DNA from: an uncultured Bacteroidales bacterium
GTDB lineage: Bacteria > Bacteroidota > Bacteroidia > Bacteroidales > Bacteroidaceae
DNA length: 42,375 nt
Reading direction: 5' to 3'
NCBI GenBank assembly: GCA_902771725.1
Contig: CACXXT010000022.1
Span: 1 to 42,375 of the forward strand
Positions 1 to 6,633 of this stretch are shown here, piece after piece. Below the pieces are notes generated by a model. That model did no database searches. It was not told the DNA's origin and saw only the letters and a list, made by a program, of their open reading frames with translations. The position numbers and the translations under genes were made by a program. The stretch's first letter is position 1. Each line of letters begins with the position of its first letter.

Positions 1-37
1 TTCCCCGACCCCTCCCCTGTTAGGGAGGGGGGACTGG
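1..37 (-). repeat. GC-rich palindromic repeat, copy 1 (left boundary of DUF559 unit)
   Basis: Core palindrome at 9-30 (arms CCCCTCCCC and GGGAGGGG around TGTTA), followed by GGACTGGC. It shares about 29 nt with copy 4 at 785-813. The outer tail is truncated by the window edge. Confidence 0.85.
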
Positions 38-70
38 CTGCTTTGGAGGGGGGATGGAAGGTTGTGTGGA

Positions 71-2152
71 TTATTGGAGGTTAGAAATATGAAGTTTAAT
101 TATAGATATAACATTTTCGAGGTCATATGCTACTTCTTCATTTGTAAAACGTAGCACCTGATATCCTCTGTTTTGAAGCCAATGACCACGCAGGCGGTCT
201 GCTTCGGCTTGTTCCTGCTCATTATGGTATCCCCCATCTACTTCTATGATAAGTTTGAGGGGTAAACACACAAAATCAGCTATGTAATCACCTATGGAAT
301 GTTGCCTGCGGAACCGAACGCCCAATTGATTTTTTCTCAGCTCCTGCCAAAGGATATCCTCGTAAGTTGTGGCTTCCTTGCGATTCTCTTTTGCGAAATC
401 TTTCAGGATAGGATAAATATCTGGTGAAGAGGTTCGATAGAAGTGAGAGGGACTCTTATCCCCCTCCCTCGCTCGGCTAGCAGAGACGCTTGACCCTTCA
501 AGAACAGGGGAGGGGCTATCCTCATTCCCCTCCCTAACAGGGGAGGGGTCAGGGGAGGGGCTGTCCATAAACAATTTTATAAATTCATCGCCTTCGAGGA
601 GGCCGTAGGTGCCGGATTTGGCGGCATCCTCATCGAAGGTCTGAACGGAATCGGGGGTGATGCCAGGGTAGTAGATGCAGAAGGGGATGGGATCGGCAGT
701 GTGGGTGCGATGCTCGCAGGGAGTGGGGTGGTCGGGAAGGAGGGCGATGGAAAATAAAGACATGGACCTAGCCCCTCCCCCGGCCCCTCCCCTGTTAGGG
801 AGGGGGGACTGGCAGTTTGCAGAAGTATCCTCATTCCCCTCCCTAACAGGGGAGGGGTCAGGGGAGGGGCCAGAGGGCTTAGGGGAAAGACCATAGAGTG
901 CTTTGAGGATGGGCTGTATCAGCCGGTGGTCGAGGTCCTCGATGGTCTGGAGCTTGAGGGGTACGGAGCCGTCGTGGCCTGCCTCGTCGCTGGCTTCCAC
1001 ATGGAGGTAGACGAAGTCATCGCCTCCGGAGGGGGAAGCGGGATCTGTGCCGAGAAGGGCATCGATGGCGGCCTGCGCCTTGCCTTCGAAGTTGGTATCG
1101 TAGAGGCCGGTGGCACCGGGGACGTTGATGACGCGGAGGCCGGCGTAATGACCGATGCCGCGAATGAGATCCACCGCGGTGATGACGGAGCCGCTATGGA
1201 CTTGATTATGGAAACGCTGGGTGATGGGGGTCATCTGCGGGCGATATCCCCCACCCCATGGCCAGATGCTGGATGCCATGTCACGGCCCTCGCGCGCGCG
1301 TTCCTTATTAATATAATGCTGCGGCAGGAGCTCCTGGGAGCGGAGGACGAGGTCGCGCAGGAGAGCGGCGGTGGCAGAGGGGGAGAGGGGGGAGGGAGAG
1401 AGGATTTCCGCGCGAATACGCGCGGCACCAAACCGGCAAGCGGAGGGGGAAGAAGAGGGGGAAGGAGAAGAGGGGGACGAAGACGAAGAGGGAGAAGGGG
1501 AAGAGGACGAAGAGGGGTAAGAGGGGGAGGGAGCGGGCTGGATTTGGTGATCGCGCCAGGGCTGGAGGGGGATGTCGTGGGGCGGGGTGCAGAGGAGGTT
1601 CTTGTTGCCACCGCGGATGACGAGGAGGTGACGGTACTGGACGCCGGTGTAGAAACGGACACGGCCTCCGTAGTCGGGATCGCTGGCGAGGTGCTCGTTG
1701 AGGTAATCAATGAGGGGTGCAGCCTCCTCGGTATCGAGGCGCCCGCAGGAGTGGTTCTTCAGGATGTCGCCTTCGATGCAGACGAGGTTGCAGCGGAGGG
1801 CGAGGTCGCCTGGCTGGAGTTCCACACCGATGGCAGCAGCCTCGAGGGGGCCACGTCCCTCGTAGACGAGGTGCTGGTCGTAGCCGAGGATACTGCTGTT
1901 GGCAACTTCGCTGCCGGGATGAAAGCCATCCGGCACCGTCTTCAGGAGACCACAGCAGCCGTGGGCTGCAAGCCAGTCCATGGCAGGAGTATCGGCGTAC
2001 TGAAGGAGGGTCTTTCCTCCGAGGGCAGGCACGTGCCAGTCGGCCATGCCGTCGCCAAGGATGATGAGGTGCTTGATGGAAGCCCCTCCCCCAGCCCCTC
2101 CCCTGTTTGGGAGGGGAGAAGAAGATAGCTGCGTATTATTATTTTTTATCAT
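71..2152 (-). CDS. ApgM-family protein (cofactor-independent phosphoglycerate mutase-like, proposed homoserine kinase) with in-frame repeat insertions and C-terminal DUF559 nuclease domain
   Basis: The core belongs to the alkaline-phosphatase superfamily ApgM clade that sits in Bacteroidetes threonine operons and is proposed to be the homoserine kinase. Visible motifs are LGDGMAD (residues 32-38), EASDEAGHDGS (about 385-395) and DHPTPCEHRTHTADP (about 470-485), so the metal and catalytic residues look intact. At 693 aa it is far longer than the usual roughly 400. The extra parts are an N-terminal repeat peptide (residues 12-25), a Ser/Pro-rich stretch (about 205-261), a repeat peptide pair (about 428-462), and a C-terminal tail from about 530. 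The natural end of the family appears to be GTYGLLEGDEFIKLF. Residues about 575-689 form a DUF559 domain (IADF, IIEVDG, H; Vsr-like PD-(D/E)XK fold). The ATG at 2152 is preferred over an upstream TTG. It lies downstream of thrA. Core call firm; enzyme activity of the fusion is unknown. Confidence 0.88.
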   Translation of the reverse strand: MIKNNNTQLSSSPLPNRGGAGGGASIKHLIILGDGMADWHVPALGGKTLLQYADTPAMDWLAAHGCCGLLKTVPDGFHPGSEVANSSILGYDQHLVYEGRGPLEAAAIGVELQPGDLALRCNLVCIEGDILKNHSCGRLDTEEAAPLIDYLNEHLASDPDYGGRVRFYTGVQYRHLLVIRGGNKNLLCTPPHDIPLQPWRDHQIQPAPSPSYPSSSSSPSPSSSSSPSSPSPSSSPSACRFGAARIRAEILSPSPLSPSATAALLRDLVLRSQELLPQHYINKERAREGRDMASSIWPWGGGYRPQMTPITQRFHNQVHSGSVITAVDLIRGIGHYAGLRVINVPGATGLYDTNFEGKAQAAIDALLGTDPASPSGGDDFVYLHVEASDEAGHDGSVPLKLQTIEDLDHRLIQPILKALYGLSPKPSGPSPDPSPVREGNEDTSANCQSPLPNRGGAGGGARSMSLFSIALLPDHPTPCEHRTHTADPIPFCIYYPGITPDSVQTFDEDAAKSGTYGLLEGDEFIKLFMDSPSPDPSPVREGNEDSPSPVLEGSSVSASRAREGDKSPSHFYRTSSPDIYPILKDFAKENRKEATTYEDILWQELRKNQLGVRFRRQHSIGDYIADFVCLPLKLIIEVDGGYHNEQEQAEADRLRGHWLQNRGYQVLRFTNEEVAYDLENVISIIKLHISNLQ
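460..516 (+). repeat. Two degenerate arms of the GC-rich repeat
   Basis: CCCCCTCCCTCGCTCGG (460-476) and ACAGGGGAGGGG (504-515) resemble decayed halves of the repeat next to the intact copy 3. They are translated as ASRAREGDK and SPVLEG, clearly related to the SPVREGNED peptide of intact copies. Confidence 0.55.
518..561 (+). repeat. GC-rich palindromic repeat, copy 3 (right boundary of DUF559 unit)
   Basis: ATCCTCATT leads into the core CCCCTCCC-TAACA-GGGGAGGGG and a tail of TCA plus GGGGAGGGG. Nearly identical over about 45 nt to copy 5 at 826-870. Read on the minus strand as PSPDPSPVREGNED within the kinase fusion. Confidence 0.88.
771..870. repeat. Short inverted pair of the GC-rich repeat (copies 4 and 5), no cargo
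   Basis: Copy 4 (771-813, reverse) and copy 5 (826-870, forward) face each other across a short unrelated spacer. The inner ends GGACTGGC and TATCCTCATT equal those of the DUF559-bearing unit at 1-561. The pair is read in frame within the kinase gene as PSPDPSPVREGNED then SPLPNRGGAGGGA, in a loop just before the SIALLPDHPTP motif. Confidence 0.85.
1376..1537 (+). repeat. Homopurine/homopyrimidine tract inside the kinase gene
   Basis: The plus strand is pure purine over 1376-1404. It has only five pyrimidines in 1442-1537. On the coding strand this gives a Ser/Pro-rich segment (runs of S and SP) where relatives have a short loop before the LLRDLVLRSQELLP helix. It could form triplex DNA or slip during replication. 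Confidence 0.75.
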
Positions 2153-2203
2153 TTCCAAAGGATATTTTCCCCTCCCTAACAGGGGAGGGGTTAGGGGTGG
2201 GGC
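2082..2203. repeat. Inverted pair of the GC-rich repeat (copies 6 and 7) filling the thrA/kinase junction
   Basis: Copy 6 (2082-2117, reverse) and copy 7 (2169-2203, forward) enclose a 51-nt AT-rich spacer that contains the kinase start codon (2150-2152). Copy 7 ends at the base before the thrA stop codon (2204-2206). Copy 6 runs into the first conserved kinase codons (IKHLIILGDG). The pair therefore occupies the entire junction. Confidence 0.85.
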
Positions 2204-4633
2204 CTATATATTAGCTATAGACATTATATCTGCGAAGACACCGGCGGCAGTGACGCTGGCTCCGGCACCATAGCCCTGGATGAGCATGGGATATTCGCGG
2301 TAGCGCTCTGTGGTGAGCAGGACGATATTGTTGGAACCTTCGAGGCGATAGAAGGGATGGTTCTCTGGAATCTCGAGGAGAGCCACGCGGGCATGGCCGT
2401 CTTCGTAGCGTGCGACGAAACGCCACCGCTTGCCCTGTGCCTCGACCTCACGGCGGCGAGCCTCGAAGTCAGCATCGAGTTCAGGCAGATGCTGCCAGAA
2501 GGACTCCACGTCGCCCGAGAAGAAGGACTGGGGAATGAAGAGGTCTGCCTCGACGTCGGACTGCTCAATCTGGTAGCCGGCCTCGCGGGTGAGGATGACG
2601 AGTTTGCGGATGACGTCGTGGCCACAAAGGTCAATGCGGGGATCGGGCTCGCTGTAGCCCTGCTCCTGCGCCATGCGCACCGTCTGACTGAAGGGCACAT
2701 CGGCAGATATCTTATTGAAGATGAAGTTCAGGGTTCCGCTGAGGACAGCCTCGATGCGCAGTATCTTGTCGCCGCTGTGGATGAGGTCGTTGATGGTGCG
2801 GATGATGGGGAGTCCGGCACCGACGTTGGTCTCGAAGAGGAACTTGACGCCACGTCGCTGGGCTATGGTCTTCAGTTCGTGGTAGTTCTCGTAATCGGAG
2901 CTGGCAGCAATCTTGTTGGCAGCAACGACATTGATGTTATGCTCCAGGAAATCCTTGTAGAGGCTGGCGACCTCGGGCGAGGCGGTGCAGTCGACAAAGA
3001 CGGAGTTGAAGATGTTCATGCCGATGACCTCATCGTGGAGGCGCTGGACATTGCTGGCAGGAGCATCATCCAGGAGTTCACGGAAATGGTTGAGGTCCAG
3101 TCCTTCGCGGGAGAAGACAGCACGCTTGCTGCTGGCCAGTCCCACGACATTCAGGCGGAGCCCCTGCTCGCGCATGAGTTTCTCCTGCTGCTGAGCCAGT
3201 TGCTCGATGAGCGAGCTGCCGACGGTGCCTACGCCACAGAGGAACAGGTTCAGCACCTGGTATTCCGAGAGGAAGAAGGCATCGTGGATGACGTTGAGGG
3301 TCTTGCGCAGGTAGCGCGAGTCAACGACAAAGGAGATGTTCGTCTCCGATGCACCCTGGGCACAGGCGATGACGCTGATACCCGAACGGCCCAAAGTGCC
3401 AAAGAGCTTGCCGGCGATACCGGGGGTGTGCTTCATGCGTTCGCCCACGACGGCCACGGTGGCCAGTCCTCCCTCTGCCTGCATGCGGAACATGGCACCG
3501 GTCTCGATTTCCTTGGCGAACTCCTCGTTGAGCACGCGGCAGGCAGCCTCGGCATCCTCGTCGCGCACGCCGATGCTGGTGCTGTTCTCGGACGACGCCT
3601 GAGATACCATAAAGACAGAGATGCCATTTTCAGCCAGGACGGAGAAGATGCGGCGGTTTACACCGATGACACCGACCATGGAGAGACCGGAGACGGTGAT
3701 GAGCGTAGTGCCCTTGATGCTGCTGATACCTTTGATGAGACGCTGGTCTTCTGAAGCCTGCTTCTGGATAATGGTGCCAGGGGCATCGGGATTGAAAGTA
3801 TTCTTAATGAGGATGGGAATGTCCTTGATGCAGACGGGATAGATGGTGGGCGGATAGACCACCTTGGCACCGAAGTTGCAGAGTTCCATGGCCTCTACGT
3901 AGGAGAGTTCCGGGATGACATAGGCGCCGCTGATGACACGCGGGTCGGCAGTCATGAAGCCGTCGACATCCGTCCATATCTCCAGCACACGAGCACCGAG
4001 TGCGGCAGCGATGATGCTGGCGGTGTAGTCCGAGCCACCACGTCCGAGGTTGGTGGTCTCGCCGCTCTCTGCATCGGTGCTGATGAAGCCGGGCACGAGC
4101 GATATCTTTGGGATTGTCTGCCACGTCTGGCGCACCAGGCCGGCCGTCAGTTCACTGGCCAGACGAGAACGCCCGGCTTTGACCTCCGTCTTGATGAACT
4201 CGCGGCTGTCGAACCAGACGGCATCGCGGACCAGTGTGGCAACGATACGGCTGCTGAGGCGTTCGCCGTAGCTGACGATGGCCGCCTGGGTCTTGGGCGA
4301 CAGGTCGCGGATGAGGTATACACCCTGATAGATGCTGCGCAGTTCCTCGAGCAGACCGTCGACGATGCGGATGAGCGCGTCGCGGTCGGAGCCGACGGGG
4401 ATGACGGCCTCGATGAGGTCGTGGTGGCGGCGGGTCATCTCGGCATAAGATGCCAGATAAGCCACGTCGCCAGCCAAAGCCTGCTGGGCTGTGCGCAGCA
4501 ACTGGTCGGTGATGCCTCCCAGCGCCGAGACGACAACGATGACGGGCTCGGTCTGTGACTCCACAATATTCTTTACGCTGAGAATGCTCTCGACGGAACC
4601 CACGCTGGTTCCTCCAAACTTGAGTACTTTCAT
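2204..4633 (-). CDS. thrA: Bifunctional aspartokinase I / homoserine dehydrogenase I
   Basis: Catalyses the first and third steps from aspartate to homoserine for threonine and methionine synthesis, in the cytoplasm. The N-terminal kinase starts MKVLKFGGTSVG. ACT regulatory repeats span about 310-455 (VTVSGLSMVGVIGV, VAVVGERMKHTPGIAGKLF). The dehydrogenase begins at the nucleotide-binding LFLCGVGTVGSS (about 460) and contains FETNVGAGLPIIRTINDLI (about 595). At 809 aa it is the usual length. The start at 4633 is chosen because the family begins MKVLKFGG; 15 upstream residues of the longer frame are AT-rich leader. The ApgM-like proposed homoserine kinase follows on the same strand. The ACT domains imply feedback control by threonine in this family. 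Confidence 0.96.
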   Translation of the reverse strand: MKVLKFGGTSVGSVESILSVKNIVESQTEPVIVVVSALGGITDQLLRTAQQALAGDVAYLASYAEMTRRHHDLIEAVIPVGSDRDALIRIVDGLLEELRSIYQGVYLIRDLSPKTQAAIVSYGERLSSRIVATLVRDAVWFDSREFIKTEVKAGRSRLASELTAGLVRQTWQTIPKISLVPGFISTDAESGETTNLGRGGSDYTASIIAAALGARVLEIWTDVDGFMTADPRVISGAYVIPELSYVEAMELCNFGAKVVYPPTIYPVCIKDIPILIKNTFNPDAPGTIIQKQASEDQRLIKGISSIKGTTLITVSGLSMVGVIGVNRRIFSVLAENGISVFMVSQASSENSTSIGVRDEDAEAACRVLNEEFAKEIETGAMFRMQAEGGLATVAVVGERMKHTPGIAGKLFGTLGRSGISVIACAQGASETNISFVVDSRYLRKTLNVIHDAFFLSEYQVLNLFLCGVGTVGSSLIEQLAQQQEKLMREQGLRLNVVGLASSKRAVFSREGLDLNHFRELLDDAPASNVQRLHDEVIGMNIFNSVFVDCTASPEVASLYKDFLEHNINVVAANKIAASSDYENYHELKTIAQRRGVKFLFETNVGAGLPIIRTINDLIHSGDKILRIEAVLSGTLNFIFNKISADVPFSQTVRMAQEQGYSEPDPRIDLCGHDVIRKLVILTREAGYQIEQSDVEADLFIPQSFFSGDVESFWQHLPELDADFEARRREVEAQGKRWRFVARYEDGHARVALLEIPENHPFYRLEGSNNIVLLTTERYREYPMLIQGYGAGASVTAAGVFADIMSIANI

Positions 4634-4655
4634 GTGTTTGATAAATATTTGAGCG

Positions 4656-4663
4656 CAAAAATA
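4656..4663 (-). promoter_or_regulatory. -7 promoter box of thrA
   Basis: TATTTTTG on the minus strand matches the Bacteroidetes TAnnTTTG box, 22 nt before the thrA ATG. A TTTG at 4687-4690 could be the -33 element, though its 23-nt spacing is long. Confidence 0.5.
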
Positions 4664-4706
4664 CAAATTATCCTTCACATTTTAGGCAAAAGGTGGGAGG
4701 AAAAAC

Positions 4707-4725
4707 GTTTTTGTTACGCAAAAAC
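4707..4725 (-). terminator. AT-rich hairpin after recQ, possible weak terminator
   Basis: GTTTTTG and CAAAAAC form a 7-bp stem with a 5-nt loop just past the recQ stop, followed on the minus strand by GTTTTT. The stem is AT-rich, so this is only a candidate. Confidence 0.3.
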
Positions 4726-4728
4726 TTG

Positions 4729-6633
4729 CTAAAGAGCAAGAAAGTCCTCTTCAAGTAGCATCTGATGAAGCACTTCTGCCACCTTATGGTCGGCCACGCC
4801 ATCAAGATGCAAATCGTCCAGGACTCCCCTACCCTGCTGACGTACGAGGTCAAGGATGCGCCGGCGCAAGGACTCACGTTCGTCGTTCTGCATAGGCTGC
4901 TGGCCAGGCAGAAGGCGGTGGCTGCCAAGGCAGTTGTCGCACTGGCCGCACTCGCGTGCCTGAGTCTCGCCGAAATAGTTGAGGAGGTAACGGCTGCGGC
5001 ACTCTGCGGTGTTGAGGTAACCTATCATGGTCTGGAGGCGCTGCTCCATCTCGCGGCGACGGTCGGCGTAGACGGCATGCGGGAGGACAATCTCGTCGTT
5101 GTCCAGACGACGCTGGACGAAGGTCACATAGGGTATGAACTTACGAGGAATGAAACTAAGGACGCGCGCACGGCTGAGGGTGATGAGCGCCTCGCTGATC
5201 TCCTCCTCGGTGGCGCCGAGTTCCACGGCGAGCCTGGATTCATCGATGAAGGCATACTCGCTGAAGATGCCCGTATAGGAACGCAGCAGCAGTCCCAGCA
5301 AGCGGTCGGCCGTGGGGGGTATGTGCAAACCGTAGAGCTCGTCGCGCCGGCAGGTGATCATCACGCGGCTCTGATTCTCCTCTGCATCAGCCCACTCGAT
5401 GTATCCTGCCCGCGAGAGCAGTTGCAGGGCGTTGTAGGCACGAACGGGGAAATGATGGAAGTTGCGGCAAAACTCCTCGAGGGAAAACTCGCGGGTGACG
5501 CCATAGCCATCGCCGATGGCAATCTGCAGATAGCAACACATGTTCTCGTAGACCTGGACGACATACTCTTCGGGCGGATAGGTCTCGTCGACACGCCGCT
5601 TCAGGACAGCCTCGGCACGAGGGCCTCGCAGCAGCACCGCATGAGCCGGCAATCCATCGCGCCCGGCACGCCCAGCCTCCTGGAAATAAGCCTCGGGCGA
5701 ATCGGGGACGTCGGCATGGATGACCGAGCGCACATCAGGCTTGTCGATGCCCATGCCGAATGCATTCGTCGCCACCATGATGCGGATGTCACCCTCCTTC
5801 CAGGCGCGTGCCCGCTCGTTCTTTTCTTTATTTGTGAGGCCTGCATGATAGAACGTTGCCCGGAAACCTTCGGCGGCGAGCCACTCTGCCAGCTCACGGG
5901 TGCCCTTGCGGCTGCGGATGTAGACGATTGAACTTCCATCCACTTCCTGCAGGAGTTCCTTCACCTGCTGCTCCATGGTGCCAACGTATGAACGAACGCT
6001 ATAGATGAGGTTCTTGCGCTCGAAGCTCATGCGGAAGACATTCTCACGGCTGAACAGGAGCTGACGCTGGATGTCCTTGACCACTGCAGGCGTGGCAGTT
6101 GCCGTCAGTGCCAACACCGGTGCATTGGGCAGCACACGCCGCACCTGCGAAATACCGAGGTAAGACGGACGGAAGTCATAGCCCCATTGCGAAATGCAGT
6201 GAGCCTCATCGACGGCGATGAAGCTCACATGCATCCGATGGAGTTTGGCAAGAAAGAGTTCTGAAGAAAGGCGCTCGGGGGAGACATAGAGGAACTTGAA
6301 GTTACCATAGATGCAGTTCTCCAGCGCCACGATGACCTCATCGTGGGACATTCCCGTATAGATGGCCACGGACTTGATACCCTTGTGCCGCAGATGCTCC
6401 ACCTGATCCTTCATCAGCGCAATCAGGGGGCTGATGACCAGACAGATGCCCTCCTTGGCGAGTGCCGGTACCTGGAAGGTGATGCTCTTGCCACCTCCCG
6501 TGGGCATCAGTCCAAGGGTATCCCGGCCGGCACCTATGCTCTCGATAATATCCTGCTGGATACCCCGGAAGCTGTCGTAGCCCCAGTATTCCTTCAGTAT
6601 AGAAAGGTAGACGGAATCCTCGCTCGCACTCAT
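4729..6633 (-). CDS. recQ: ATP-dependent DNA helicase RecQ
   Basis: 3'-5' superfamily-2 DNA helicase for recombination and fork repair. Motif I MPTGGGKS is near residue 43 and the DEAH box VDEAHCISQWGYDFRPS near 140. The helicase C-terminal part includes VATNAFGMGIDKPDVR and QEAGRAGRDG. The zinc-binding cysteines of the RQC region (CRSRYLLNYFGE, CGQCDNC) lie about 541-567. At 634 aa it ends soon after the RQC/winged-helix part; I see no clear HRDC domain. Its ATG at 6633 overlaps the recJ stop by 4 nt, so recJ and recQ are translationally coupled and probably act in one repair operon. Confidence 0.95.
   Translation of the reverse strand: MSASEDSVYLSILKEYWGYDSFRGIQQDIIESIGAGRDTLGLMPTGGGKSITFQVPALAKEGICLVISPLIALMKDQVEHLRHKGIKSVAIYTGMSHDEVIVALENCIYGNFKFLYVSPERLSSELFLAKLHRMHVSFIAVDEAHCISQWGYDFRPSYLGISQVRRVLPNAPVLALTATATPAVVKDIQRQLLFSRENVFRMSFERKNLIYSVRSYVGTMEQQVKELLQEVDGSSIVYIRSRKGTRELAEWLAAEGFRATFYHAGLTNKEKNERARAWKEGDIRIMVATNAFGMGIDKPDVRSVIHADVPDSPEAYFQEAGRAGRDGLPAHAVLLRGPRAEAVLKRRVDETYPPEEYVVQVYENMCCYLQIAIGDGYGVTREFSLEEFCRNFHHFPVRAYNALQLLSRAGYIEWADAEENQSRVMITCRRDELYGLHIPPTADRLLGLLLRSYTGIFSEYAFIDESRLAVELGATEEEISEALITLSRARVLSFIPRKFIPYVTFVQRRLDNDEIVLPHAVYADRRREMEQRLQTMIGYLNTAECRSRYLLNYFGETQARECGQCDNCLGSHRLLPGQQPMQNDERESLRRRILDLVRQQGRGVLDDLHLDGVADHKVAEVLHQMLLEEDFLAL

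Larger units (their letters stand above)
1..561. mobile_element. Candidate repeat-bounded element carrying a DUF559 nuclease domain
   Basis: Inverted copies of one GC-rich palindromic repeat lie at 1-37 (reverse; outer tail cut by the window edge) and 518-561 (forward). Between them lies the DUF559 coding region (about 74-430, minus strand). The inner ends, GGACTGGC at 31-38 and TATCCTCATT at 517-526, are the same as those of the cargo-less pair at 771-870. The element sits exactly where the host enzyme's natural C-terminus ends, so its reading frame is fused to the enzyme. That the unit is mobile is inferred from structure only; no target duplication could be identified. Confidence 0.55.

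Noticed and set aside
926..2128. 400-codon open frame on the plus strand opposite the kinase gene
   Set aside because: It is the antisense shadow of a clearly recognised enzyme and has no family motif or start signal.
71..2158. Start of the kinase at 2158
   Set aside because: That codon is TTG; the ATG at 2150-2152 is two codons downstream and more likely.
2357..3754. 465-codon plus-strand frame opposite thrA
   Set aside because: Shadow of thrA codon bias; no recognisable domain.
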